Part shown: piece after piece, positions 34,345 through 44,431 of the stretch
Layout: every line of letters begins with the position of its first letter
Position numbering within the stretch: position 1 is the first letter of the stretch
Source of the DNA: Coleophoma eucalyptorum
Taxonomy: Eukaryota > Ascomycota > Leotiomycetes > Helotiales > Dermateaceae
Direction of reading: 5' to 3'
NCBI GenBank assembly: GCA_026120035.1
Contig: JALRME010000031.1
Span: 248,001 to 312,000 of the forward strand
DNA length: 64,000 bases
The notes under the pieces: generated by a model
What the model was told of the DNA's origin: nothing
The model's database searches: none
The model's input: the letters and a program-made list of their open reading frames with translations, nothing else
Position numbers and translations under genes: made by a program

Positions 34345-36282
34345 GAATTTTTTTCTATAAGTTAGAAGTCGATGAGAAGTATCTGTCTCCTATATTATGA
34401 ATTACGAATTAGCTAGTGATGGACTTATAATGATTGAAATGATGATTACCCTCTTTAGAAAGGACACAGATGATAATCTGTAACATAAGTAATGCATTAG
34501 ATTGAACTACACATATTTGAGCTACAGAAAAGTCTTTTGTATTGAAAAATGCTTTGTAATTTGTGTAATGTGTTGTCTCTGCCCAGTAGAATGTTACTAG
34601 TAGGTATGTTATGGTTGTTAATCCTTAGTATCTCTGCTTGAGGCCAATATGTTCTACTAGATCTCGATGGTTGAAGGAAACTAATAACATGAAACTACTT
34701 CCGAGATTAGCTTCAAGTGACAAGGAGGATAATATCTAAACAGACTACCTTAAGATTATATGCTATATTATGGACACCGAGAACGTCGGGTGTGAGAGTA
34801 GATGCTAGTACACGCTGATGTTTTCTAAATAGGTATGCTATTTGGAATGCCAACCTAAAAGAGTAGACGACACTCCTGAATTCTATAGCAGCAATAGCTG
34901 ACGCACTTGAGCATGATACAGACTCTCAGCCGTATATCTTCTGTGGGTGTTATACAAACGGTGCTTTGTGCAATCTTCTAAGATCGATCCCATTAATGGA
35001 GCAGGAGTTTCCGATCACTTCTCAATTTATTCACCCACCGCTTCACGACTATTCAAAGTTTAGAATCATAATCGTCTGGGGAAGCCATGTTTAGGACGTA
35101 AAAGCATCACTGGTATGAAAATTGAACATTCTCAGTCAGTAAAGTGACTTCGGACTGGACTTTTGAATAATTGTCACATGACAGTATCACATGATGCTAC
35201 CCTAAAGACGGTCAGAGACGGCAATATTGGAAATCGCTTCTCTCCTTGTTCTTGGATTCTTGTCAAAATGAGTTGATCATCCCGCAAAACCCTCGAGTTA
35301 AGACTTCGATCAGTCATAAATTTTATTTAATGCCTCTTACGTCGATGCGTTTTCCATTAACAAGTCAGACTGTGATGGGCGAAATTCTCAGGTTATGACG
35401 AAGAAAGAGATTTATCAAAGTAGTGACCCAGTCATTCTATGGCTTGGTGAAAGACAAGGGCAAGCCCTCGAGGTGTTATGACAGAATTAAGAGTTGATAG
35501 GCCTCGAGCAGGGGGATACTTCTTATTATATAGAGTATTGGGCAGCACAGACGAAAAGATGGAGCGTAAGCGAGACACGCCTTATTCGCCAGTGGCAACG
35601 GAGAGGCAAAGGAAGAGGCTCGAGCATTAGCTGCACCAGAATTCTCTAGGCGGAAACCAGCCCGTTTGAGCTTTAAGCTAGGGGTTGGGGCCGTTCACGG
35701 GTCTCATTATTGCAGCAAGTATCTGAGGCTGAGCTGATCGGCTACATCGTGGTACAGATCCGCTGAAGGGCTGGGATGGTCTTGTTTCGATTTTCATCCG
35801 GTTCCGCCAGTACCATGACAACACAGACACCTTTCCGCCTGGTGGAAACTTCCTTCTAACATTTAGTACATCGGCCTACCTAGAACTTTGGTCTTAAAGA
35901 TCAAACTATCGGAGCTTTGATCTGTTACATCAGATCTTTGGCCTGGATTGCAGGGTGCGGGTGTATTAGGTTTGGTCAGTTCTAGTTCCATCTTGGGTCC
36001 TACTGTACAGCTCCTGGTGACATATTCTCAATGCTTTGTCAAAGATGCTCGTGTAGTAAGGTCAGAACCTACAATCTAGAACCCAATGCTGAATGAAGTT
36101 TCTCTATTAAAGGCAGGTTAATTGCCCTCATGGAATACTTTTTAATCATCAGCGATCAACTTCTTCATTTTAATCATCTCTTCACTTCTTCTTCAGTCTA
36201 CTATTGATTAGTATTCTTTACAATCTTTCAACTTTCAACTTTCAATTTATATAAATTTTTCGATTACTTCACTACCGCCAAT
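34345..36282. other. Intergenic region with a HET-domain relic
   Basis: About 1.9 kb between the DUF6594 gene and the Egh16-like gene. Stop-rich except for a recognisable HET fragment (separate entry). The final 150 bp before 36283 are CT-rich with TATA-like AT stretches and form the promoter of the Egh16-like gene. Confidence 0.45.
35320..35481 (+). pseudogene. Decayed HET-domain fragment
   Basis: The frame 35320-35481 reads YVDAFSINKSDCDGRNSQ and then EIYQSSDPVILWLGERQG before a stop. This matches the central HET (heterokaryon incompatibility) motif, normally of the type W-[IV]-D-A-x-C-I-N-Q followed by IY-x-x-A-x-x-V-I-V-W-L-G-E. The diagnostic Cys and Gln are altered, no upstream or downstream HET blocks remain open, and stops flank the segment, so it is a relic of a non-self recognition gene. 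Confidence 0.6.
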
Positions 36283-37100
36283 ATGTTCTCCAAGGCTCTT
36301 ATCATTGCGCTTGCCGCTTCCCCTCTCGTTGCCGCCCATGGCAAGATTGCAGTTATGGTAAGCCTCATTAAATAGAAACTTATTCTAATTATCTAGATAT
36401 TTAGTTCAGCCCTGACTAACATGTATATCAGACTGGTGATGCCGGTGGAAACACCACTGGTCTTGGTATCCAGGGTGGTGTTGTCCCAGGTCCAGGAAAG
36501 AACGCCGTCACTGAGGTTGACACCACTGTCTTCAACAGCAAGGCCGCCGCCTCTGACGGACTCGGAAAGACCAAGGCTGGACCAAACACCCTTGCTGGCA
36601 TGAGCGCCGTCATGGTAAGCATCCTTACATTAGAGCAATAGCCACAGCTCCTGCGATGACCATCACTAACATACTCCTAGGCTCAATCTGGTAACACCCT
36701 TGCCCAAGTTACACCAGGTGGATCCCTCTCCGGAACTGTCCACATTGTTACCACTGATGGAGCTGGCCCATACTCTGCCATTGTTGACCCTACCGGAACC
36801 GGTGCTTTCTCTACCGGCCAAAAGTTGGACGTCACTACCCAAGTCCCAGGTACCAAGGGTAACATCGCCGCACCAAAGCAACGTGGTTTGATCACCCGCA
36901 CTCTCGTCAACATGGGCATTGTCAAGCGTGCCTCCAACGTCAACGAGGACTACCCAATTGCCATCTCTGTCCCAGCTGGCACTACCTGCTCCGGAACCGT
37001 CGGTGGCCAATCCAACGTCTGCCTCGTCAAGATTGTTAACCCATCCGGTGCCGGACCATTCGGTGGTGTCGTTGCTATGCAAATGGCCACCAAGGCATAA
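36283..37100 (+). CDS. Egh16-like secreted protein (GAS/MAS appressorial family)
   Basis: Extracellular protein of 225 residues in three exons, 36283-36357, 36432-36614 and 36681-37100. The signal peptide MFSKALIIALAASPLVAA precedes an N-terminal His-Gly. Family landmarks are TGDAGGNTTGLGI, TTVFNSKAAASDGLGKT, SGNTLAQVTPGGSLSGT and a C-terminal PAGTTCSGTVGGQSNVCLVK with two cysteines likely to form a disulfide, ending GAGPFGGVVAMQ. Proteins of this family (Egh16 of powdery mildew, Gas1/Gas2 and Mas of Magnaporthe) are expressed in appressoria and some contribute to host penetration. A dibasic KR at IVKRASNV may be a Kex2 site. A diverged paralog lies at 51.0 kb. Confidence 0.9.
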
Positions 37101-38104
37101 ATCATTCATTGCAGTGATGAGTTTTGCACGTTATTACAATAGAAAGGAGTTTATAGGGGCTCTAGGATTCTGGGAAGTTTATTGGTAGCTTGTTTTTGCC
37201 TGTATCTTAAACTATGAATATAAATTATGACTCAAGTATGACAGTATTAATCAACGTTTAATCCAGAGAAGCGCGATTATTTGATGCAAGTAACCACTTG
37301 GTTAAGCGAGATAAAACGATATACCCATTGGATTTCAGAGTTAGCGAAATCACTGACTGTGAGCTATATCCCTCTCTTACTTCAACTAAACAGTTTCTCT
37401 CAGTGCATATACTTCAAGTTGGCGAATATGGTCTTCAAGTAGTCATTACATGTCGCTGAGTATCGTGATTCTACGAGGTGTATCGAAGTGACCAATCGAG
37501 TTTGCATGGGCTCAAAGGGTGCTAAGTCTTTTTTTTTTTGCCACTGAGGATTAGTGTACTGGAACTATGCTAGTTTGTTTCGTCTGACTTATCAGTTGTG
37601 GGGTTAGTTTAGTTTCGAGTTTGAGTTTGAACCTCTAAAAATCTTATATTCCGTTTCTATACAAAAGGAGAAGCGTCAAGTAGATATACTACGATAAGGC
37701 TTCTGCTTCTCTTATCCCTCATAACCTAACACGGCAAAACTTACAAAGTGGAGATCGAAATGCCATCGAAAATTTATTCGAAGGCCAGCGGCCCAAGATG
37801 ATTAATCCTTTGCTCCACTAGTAACTCCACTAGTAAGCACGAATCGCAACAAGAAATAATCGTAGAAGTTTCATAGTATAGTCGAAAATTTAGGACTTAT
37901 ACATAAGAAGCTACGGAGGTCAACCCGGAATGAGGGATATAGCGTATGTGCTTGGGTCATAAGAAGGGCATTCCGTACAGTTCTTACTAGATATAGTTCA
38001 AACCTAGATATATATTAGCTTTGATCTAATGGACCTGCGAGTATTAGCCTTGCCGACTACGCACCTCATTAATTGCGGGTACACCTTTTTAACAAAGCAG
38101 CCAA
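37101..38104. other. Intergenic region
   Basis: 1.0 kb of AT-rich sequence between convergent genes. No gene or repeat recognised apart from a T10 run near 37530. Confidence 0.5.
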
Positions 38105-40354
38105 TTAGCCCTGAGGACTTAGCAGTGCCGATTTCAACAACCTCAAGATCTGTTGATCAATGGGCCGGACCCCGCCCATGTTAACTCGACTTGGCACTGA
38201 TTGATTTTGAAGCAAGTGTTGACCATTGCTAGTAGTATTGTCGAATTTCACTCCACTCTCGATCAACAATTCTACCGCACTGACATCTCCCATGGTTGCA
38301 GCGTGATAGAGCTCGGTCCCGCCATAATTGTCTGACCCTCCTAAGCGGAGTCCAAGGTCAAGCAAAATCTGAAGCCCTTCGATATCCGCTGGACGTTGAG
38401 ACGCCAAAGGTGAACTTTTTTTATCTGGATAACGAGATTCCTCTACCATCATAAGCCTTAGTGCGTCCATCCCATCTCCATCTTTAGTCCTCAGATCAAT
38501 ACCCATTTCATACAGCTTTTTCATAATCGGTTTGTCCTTGTTTGAGACAGCGATGAGCCAAGTAACTGTCATTAGTGCGTCGTAATGGCTGAAAAGATTG
38601 ATAGCTTCTTCTTTCCCACTCTTCAATGCTACGTAAAAAGGCGTTGTATGCAAAAGCTGTTCTACATGGTCAAATTTAGCACCGGACTCCAAGAGTAGTT
38701 TAATTAGTGGAATATGGCTTCCTGCCTCATCTAATGTTAGTGATTGGAGAATAGGAGTCATATTGAGATTTCCTCTGATATCATTACGAGCTCCATTCTT
38801 CAATAGCTCTCTAGCGGCATCGACGCAGTTATATTTGATGGCCATATCTAGAGGTGTTTGATCGAAATTATCTCTGAAAGTTGATTCAAGATTTGCTCCA
38901 AAATCTAGCAGCTCATTCACAGCTGCACCATGGTTAACTCTGGCTGCGACATGTAGTAAACTTTCGGTATCCTTTGGCGAATTTATTAAAGCTCCAGCTG
39001 TGAGAAGCGTTCGGACGACGTGAATGTTTCTCTCCTCGACTGCAATTCGTATTGCGGTCCATCCCATCTCCGAAGTTGAATTTAGGTCCGCGTTATTTCT
39101 CAAAAGCAACTTAACGATGTCATTATGTCCATTTTTTGCAGCTGCATGTAAAGCCGTCAGGCCGTGAAGCTCTCTTGACGATGACTTCGTTGAGCACCAA
39201 TAAAAAACAGATACCACAACACCGCTGCTTAGCAAAAGCCTCACAATCTCGAAGTCTCCATTTGCAGCTGCCTTGACTATAGCTGGTCTCTTCTGGGTAT
39301 TTTGACGCCGTATGCTGACGCCCTTTTCGAGTAGCACACGGACTGTTGAAACATGGCCATTCTTAGCAGCCCAATCTAAAGCCTGAACTGCTGTTGAGCT
39401 GTGATCAGATGACGAAATAGCATTTCTGATATTTCTTAGCATTGATGGCTTGCCTTCCCAAAAGTGATCCATTCCAAAGCCTTGGTTAAGAAGGAATCTC
39501 CGAGTCTCTTCAACGTCAATTGGAGAGGCAATTCGTTCATTCCTCTCAGTCTGTCCATGTCTCTCATATCGGTAGTCCTCATGTGGTGAGGAAGGGCTCC
39601 TTCGCGAGACCTCAAGATCGAAGTCGCTTCGGGATTCCGTGGTGACAGTTTCGTTATCTTCTTGTAAACTTAACGACTCCTCTTGTGCGATTTCATCAAT
39701 AACTGTTCTTATCTCATCTTCATACTCGTGAGTGTAACCTGGAGGAATGCCTTCTGTTGCTAGATTCAACCTAAGAAGATCCCATGATTGTTCGTTCCTA
39801 GGATCGTCCGACTTAAGGCTTTGAGCTCTGCCTCGATTTTGCAGCAATATTTCGCGAACTAAGATAAGAACTTCTCGCATTATTGGCTCCATTCTTTTCA
39901 CGGAGTTTTGCGTCCTCTCGGTAGTTGCTTCTAGCCTTATAGTTGAAGCCATCGTGATCGCCCCAGTAAGGTTGTTCATGATTGTCATATGGCTCACTAA
40001 ATCAGCTTTTAGTTTAGCCAGATTATCCTGCTCTAATTGGCCGAGTTTGAATCTTTCCCATTCGTTTTTTCCCATTTGCTTGTACCTCTGAAATAGAGTT
40101 TCGAGACCTTGCAACGTTTTATCGAGATTATCACGTATTTGTAGGACCTCATGTCTTCGACTTGCTTCTTGTTTATTGAGAAACGACTCTCCATTTGAAG
40201 CCTGTTCCTCAAGGAGAACAAGGACTATATGGCATGAGCTCAGCTCGCGTCCAATCTCGTCAAATGTGCCAGGTACGCTTTTGTACGATTTGTAAGCCTT
40301 TAAACAAAGACTTGCCACCGCGAGAAAATCGCCAACACTGTACCCTAAAGACAT
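38105..40354 (-). CDS. Ankyrin-repeat protein with helical N-terminal domain
   Basis: Single-exon protein of 749 residues. Residues 1 to about 180 form an alpha-helical domain beginning GYSVGDFLAVASLCLKAYKS, similar to the heads of many fungal ankyrin and NACHT proteins; I cannot name it with confidence (HeLo-like is possible). An acidic/Ser linker follows to about residue 290. From about 320 to the end there are about ten ankyrin repeats, for example HGLTALHAAAKNGHNDIVKL and GGTELYHAATMGDVSAVEL. There is no nucleotide-binding domain, so it is not a full STAND protein. Such proteins are expanded in leotiomycetes and thought to act as binding platforms or recognition proteins. It stands alone, with over 2 kb free upstream. 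Confidence 0.85.
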   Translation of the reverse strand: MSLGYSVGDFLAVASLCLKAYKSYKSVPGTFDEIGRELSSCHIVLVLLEEQASNGESFLNKQEASRRHEVLQIRDNLDKTLQGLETLFQRYKQMGKNEWERFKLGQLEQDNLAKLKADLVSHMTIMNNLTGAITMASTIRLEATTERTQNSVKRMEPIMREVLILVREILLQNRGRAQSLKSDDPRNEQSWDLLRLNLATEGIPPGYTHEYEDEIRTVIDEIAQEESLSLQEDNETVTTESRSDFDLEVSRRSPSSPHEDYRYERHGQTERNERIASPIDVEETRRFLLNQGFGMDHFWEGKPSMLRNIRNAISSSDHSSTAVQALDWAAKNGHVSTVRVLLEKGVSIRRQNTQKRPAIVKAAANGDFEIVRLLLSSGVVVSVFYWCSTKSSSRELHGLTALHAAAKNGHNDIVKLLLRNNADLNSTSEMGWTAIRIAVEERNIHVVRTLLTAGALINSPKDTESLLHVAARVNHGAAVNELLDFGANLESTFRDNFDQTPLDMAIKYNCVDAARELLKNGARNDIRGNLNMTPILQSLTLDEAGSHIPLIKLLLESGAKFDHVEQLLHTTPFYVALKSGKEEAINLFSHYDALMTVTWLIAVSNKDKPIMKKLYEMGIDLRTKDGDGMDALRLMMVEESRYPDKKSSPLASQRPADIEGLQILLDLGLRLGGSDNYGGTELYHAATMGDVSAVELLIESGVKFDNTTSNGQHLLQNQSVPSRVNMGGVRPIDQQILRLLKSALLSPQG

Positions 40355-42652
40355 TGTGCTGGTACTTGATGGCTTTAGAACTGCCTTGAATGATTGCTGA
40401 AATTTGATCCTAATTATCGTTATATCATAGACAACGCATGCAGGTGAGAACTTATAGATAACAGTTAAACTTTAAAATAAATCTCGCAAGACTATAAAAT
40501 GAATGCGAGACTTTGAACGAATGGAATTCTTCTAAAACTCATTTACAGCAAGACAGTGAGGCTCACCAGCTGAAATGGATACACAGTAGCCCACCATCGT
40601 GGCGACTTGGGTGATGTCTCACATGTGAGTGCTACCCCCAACAGCCACACGCCTCATATTACGATTTTATGTTTGCAATCAGACCCCTCACTGGATACCA
40701 ACAAGCTGTGTGTCAGACTAGCAGCCACTTTCAGCTGAGACTGCACCACATTTCCCTAGAAATCCTGCAGCAGCCTTGCAGTATAGGATATCGTCTCTTG
40801 GAAGACTCACTGCCCCGGTTCGTGCGGGTAAAGTATATCTTCTGGGTAACACGGGGCTGGAATTGGTATTTTGTAGTTCTCTGTAAACATACTCTAAAAC
40901 CTGAGCTCGCCGGTCTCCATAAGAAGACTCTAACAGGCCTGTGATGTTTAATCCAGCACTATAATACGCTCATCGTCTGGATCGTGGATTGGGTCACCCG
41001 AATCAACACAAGCAAAGCCAATCAATGCATCAAATAATACGGTTTAAGCAGTTGTATTACAGTCTAGCTTGGTAAATCTTGTAGCTTTAAAATAAGCACG
41101 GCCCCCAAAATTAACTGACCAGTATATTACTTACAACTACTTTGTGGGCTGCCGCCTGACTTTGATTTGCCTAAGAATATAGACTTTCCGCATTGATTAA
41201 TTATAGTATCACGGCTTTCTTGATATTTTTATCCGCATACACTAATTGTCCAATTGCAAAACTGTAAGCTGCAAGCAAATCACGTGCGCCATTCCGATCT
41301 GCTGCTCGTTCCACCAAGAGATCTGAATGCTCGGTACAACAAATAGTTGCCTTGGAAGTGGGGAGCTTTTAGAGTCTTGGCATGGCAAAATAAGCAGAAT
41401 CCTATCCCCCACTGGCTCGTTAGTAAATACCGCACGGTGCTGCCAGTAGCCTTGTCTATACGTTCGAGCTCCAGGCTAGAGAACTAAATTCATTAACAGT
41501 AATACTATTCAACATCGATATCTTTATATTCAACCTCAATTCTAATTACATTTAGTTAGTGTGACTGGTACTGCAGTTTATCAGTTCAAAAATAGCGGAT
41601 TTTCATTGTGAAAAAAGTCAGACGCCAAGGAAACGTACGTGACTCGATAGTGAATGCAAAGTTAATATACCAGAATTTAACCAAGGCTACCAGCTAAGTG
41701 GATGTTGCCGATTAGGTCTACTAGTCTTTATAAACCTCCTAAAATATCGGCCGCAATCTTCTCAGCCAGTGCATCTGCCATTCTATATTAGCATGACATG
41801 AAAAGCCCTCACACGAGTCCTACATACAAACTGTTGCTTGCGGATGTCCCGGTGGGAGAAGCGGAAATGCTGAAATATCTACCACGCGCAGATTCTGTAC
41901 ACCAATTACTCTTGCTCGAGAGTCAACGACCGCGAGAGGGTCACTTGTTTTGCTCGTTTTACCTATCATTTTCAATACTGTTTCATTGGGGTGTACTATG
42001 ACTTACATGTCACCATCTAAGCCTTACATATAGATTTTCGTGCTGCAAGGAGGTGTTAAAGCGCAATTCATGGACCGTCTTGCTGGCTCTAAAGATAACC
42101 TCGCATGCGCATGCTTCCCGTGAAAGTTTAAAATGATTTAGTAGGGAATACGGATCCTGCACAGACGTTTGAATGGCTACTGGTACGAGACCTCTCAGCC
42201 GCTGATTATCTCTGATCTGACTGGTACGGCATGCTCATCCATATTTACCAAACTTCAGCGATGTTACTGTCTGTGCACGTTTATAAATGTTGTAGGCTAA
42301 GAATTTATTCTCGGAAGATTACGTCAAAATGGAGAAGCTGCTTCCATTCCAATGGGCGCTCGCTCATTCTGCTGCAAAGCCATTGCATAACCTCGCACAT
42401 TGCGATACCATGATGTTAGACTGCGGTCTGCTTTCACCGTGTCGTTCTGTGTGAGGACGATGCTAACGTGCGACTGTGAAAATAATGTTATTAAAAGCAA
42501 GCAAGTGCTTCCCTTACTTGTATGAGTTAAAAGTCATGTTTCTTTGGTTTCAGCTCATCCAGACTTGAGTCAGCCGGTTGAAGCGAGGTTGTTTGACTTC
42601 ACATTGCCTTGCGCGCAGTACATTTTCAATAATTAGAACAGTGCGTGTATTA
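40355..42652. other. Intergenic region
   Basis: 2.3 kb without a supported gene. Small frames at 40669-40944 and 41798-42001 show no family resemblance. It includes the ankyrin gene promoter and the 3' flank of the MFS gene. Confidence 0.45.
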
Positions 42653-44431
42653 TTATCCAGCAAATTTACTTCTAGCTCTTAATTGATGTCCGAAAGCCCA
42701 TAACGCATACATACCAAAGACACATCCAATACATAGGCATCCAAGTACCGTACTCCCTATTGCAACGCCCAGGCTAGTATATAGAGGCTCCGCCCATAAA
42801 ATTGCCGCGAAAGCCACAACAGCTCGCGCAAAGTCATTAGCGCCAAATAGCGAAGCCTCGTATCGTGGGTATACCATAGCGATATAAACGTAGATACATT
42901 GAATTATAAGGCATACATTACCGGTAACAAGCATTACGCCAATGGTCGGTACTGTCCAGTGAACCGACTTCTTCGACGTCCATGCAAATAGTAGAACGCC
43001 GACAGGCAATAACATCGACGCTCCCAATGCAGGAAGAAGGCGTTTCTCCGGACTCATTGGACGGTTGTGGTTCTTTCGTGTGGCGGGATTCAGAATAAAG
43101 TGAACGAAGGCGAAATAAGGTACGCAATTGACGAAGGCAGCAATAATGACGGATATGAAGACAAGACCCATCACTCCAAGATTCATGCCGTATACGTCCA
43201 TGTAGACTAAAGGGAAAACCTCAAAAAAGGAGTAGAAGATCGCATAAACGAGGCCACAATAGATACTCGTAAATAAAATGGCGGGGTCAAAAAAGTTTAT
43301 CTTCCATGGAATAACGAGAGCCTCGTACACAATCTCCGAAGGAGAGAGCTTCCCTTGGTCGATTTCGCACTGAGCTCTATACGCAGGATTTTGTGTGAAT
43401 TTGCGGATGCTTTTGGCGCGACGTTGGAGAATTGTTTGCGCAGAAGTCTCAGGGAGGAAAATCTTTTGGAGGAAGGTTGTTAGAACCTAGTAACAAAAGC
43501 CGAGGACGGGGTCACTTACCAGGCCTATAAGCGTTGGTCCAGAAACCCAGACGATTTCCCATAACGACCATCTCCAACCCATTATAGGTACACTAAATCC
43601 TGAAATCAGTGGCCCAAACGCGGGTCCAGCTGTTGCAAAGATTGCCCAAAGGTAAAGTCCATAAGGCAAGGCTAATGGATCAGTGATGTCCCCTATCGAT
43701 CCACCACCAGTTGCGAGTGCTGGAGAACCGAAAAAGCCCTGTAGGAATCGAAGGACCATGAGGCCGGGGATGTTAGTGGCAAGAGCTGCTAGGAGACTCA
43801 TCATCACAAATAATGTGAAGGTGATAACATATGGAGGATTACGTCCGACTGCCGGTATCTCTGAAGGAGGGGACAGGAATAATGGACCAACCCCGTAACC
43901 GAGGACATACAACGCAAGTCCAAGAGATGCAACAGTTTTATTTACCCCAAAGACACTCATTATTTCGGTTTCGGCTGAAGTATAGATAGAAGAAGACATA
44001 TACACTGTAAAAGTGTAAAGATTGATTTGGAAGTAGACGAGGGTTTTCTTAAGCCTGCTCCAGTTTCGAGGGTTGTGGGGGTCATCCGAGCCGTACCAGT
44101 CGACGAGAATAATCTTCTCTGAAGATAAAGCCGCTACATCCAGTCCCGACGACGGCGTAAGGCTTGACATTCGGGGACGGTCGCTCGAATCTGAAGGATG
44201 TCTAGCTGTTGGTTGTAAGCCGCATGCTGTATAAAATTATGATTGTGGTGGTAATATACATTCATCATAACCCTCCTCCACTTTAGTACTTGCTGTGGAA
44301 ATATCTGATGAACTTTCGTACTCCTTTGGTAGCTGAAAGCCAGGTCTCTCTTCGGGAAATTTAAAAAGTCGTCCTCTCGAAATGCACCGTAACACCTGCC
44401 CAAAAGTCGTATCACGGATGAATTCAGCCAT
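42653..44431 (-). CDS. MFS transporter, DHA1 (drug/polyamine) family
   Basis: Plasma-membrane proton antiporter of about 558 residues with 12 predicted helices in three exons: 44431-44260, 44190-43520 and 43486-42653. The N-terminus MAEFIRDTTFGQVLR with the downstream PGFQLPKEY is typical of the Flr1/Tpo1/Caf5 branch, as is VDWYGSDDPHNPRNWS before helix 1. Further marks are LGYGVGPLFLSPPSEIPAVG, LRFLQGFFGSPALATGG, ATAGPAFGPLISGF, and NDFARAVVAFAAILWAEPLY near the end. These proteins export fungicides, plant compounds or polyamines. The second intron (43519-43487) is only 33 nt, with a perfect GTAAGT donor and TTACTAG end; the spliced product restores the WEIVWVSGPTLIGL/VLTTF helix and the FLPETSAQTIL motif. 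Retaining it would stop translation at residue 291. Confidence 0.92.
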
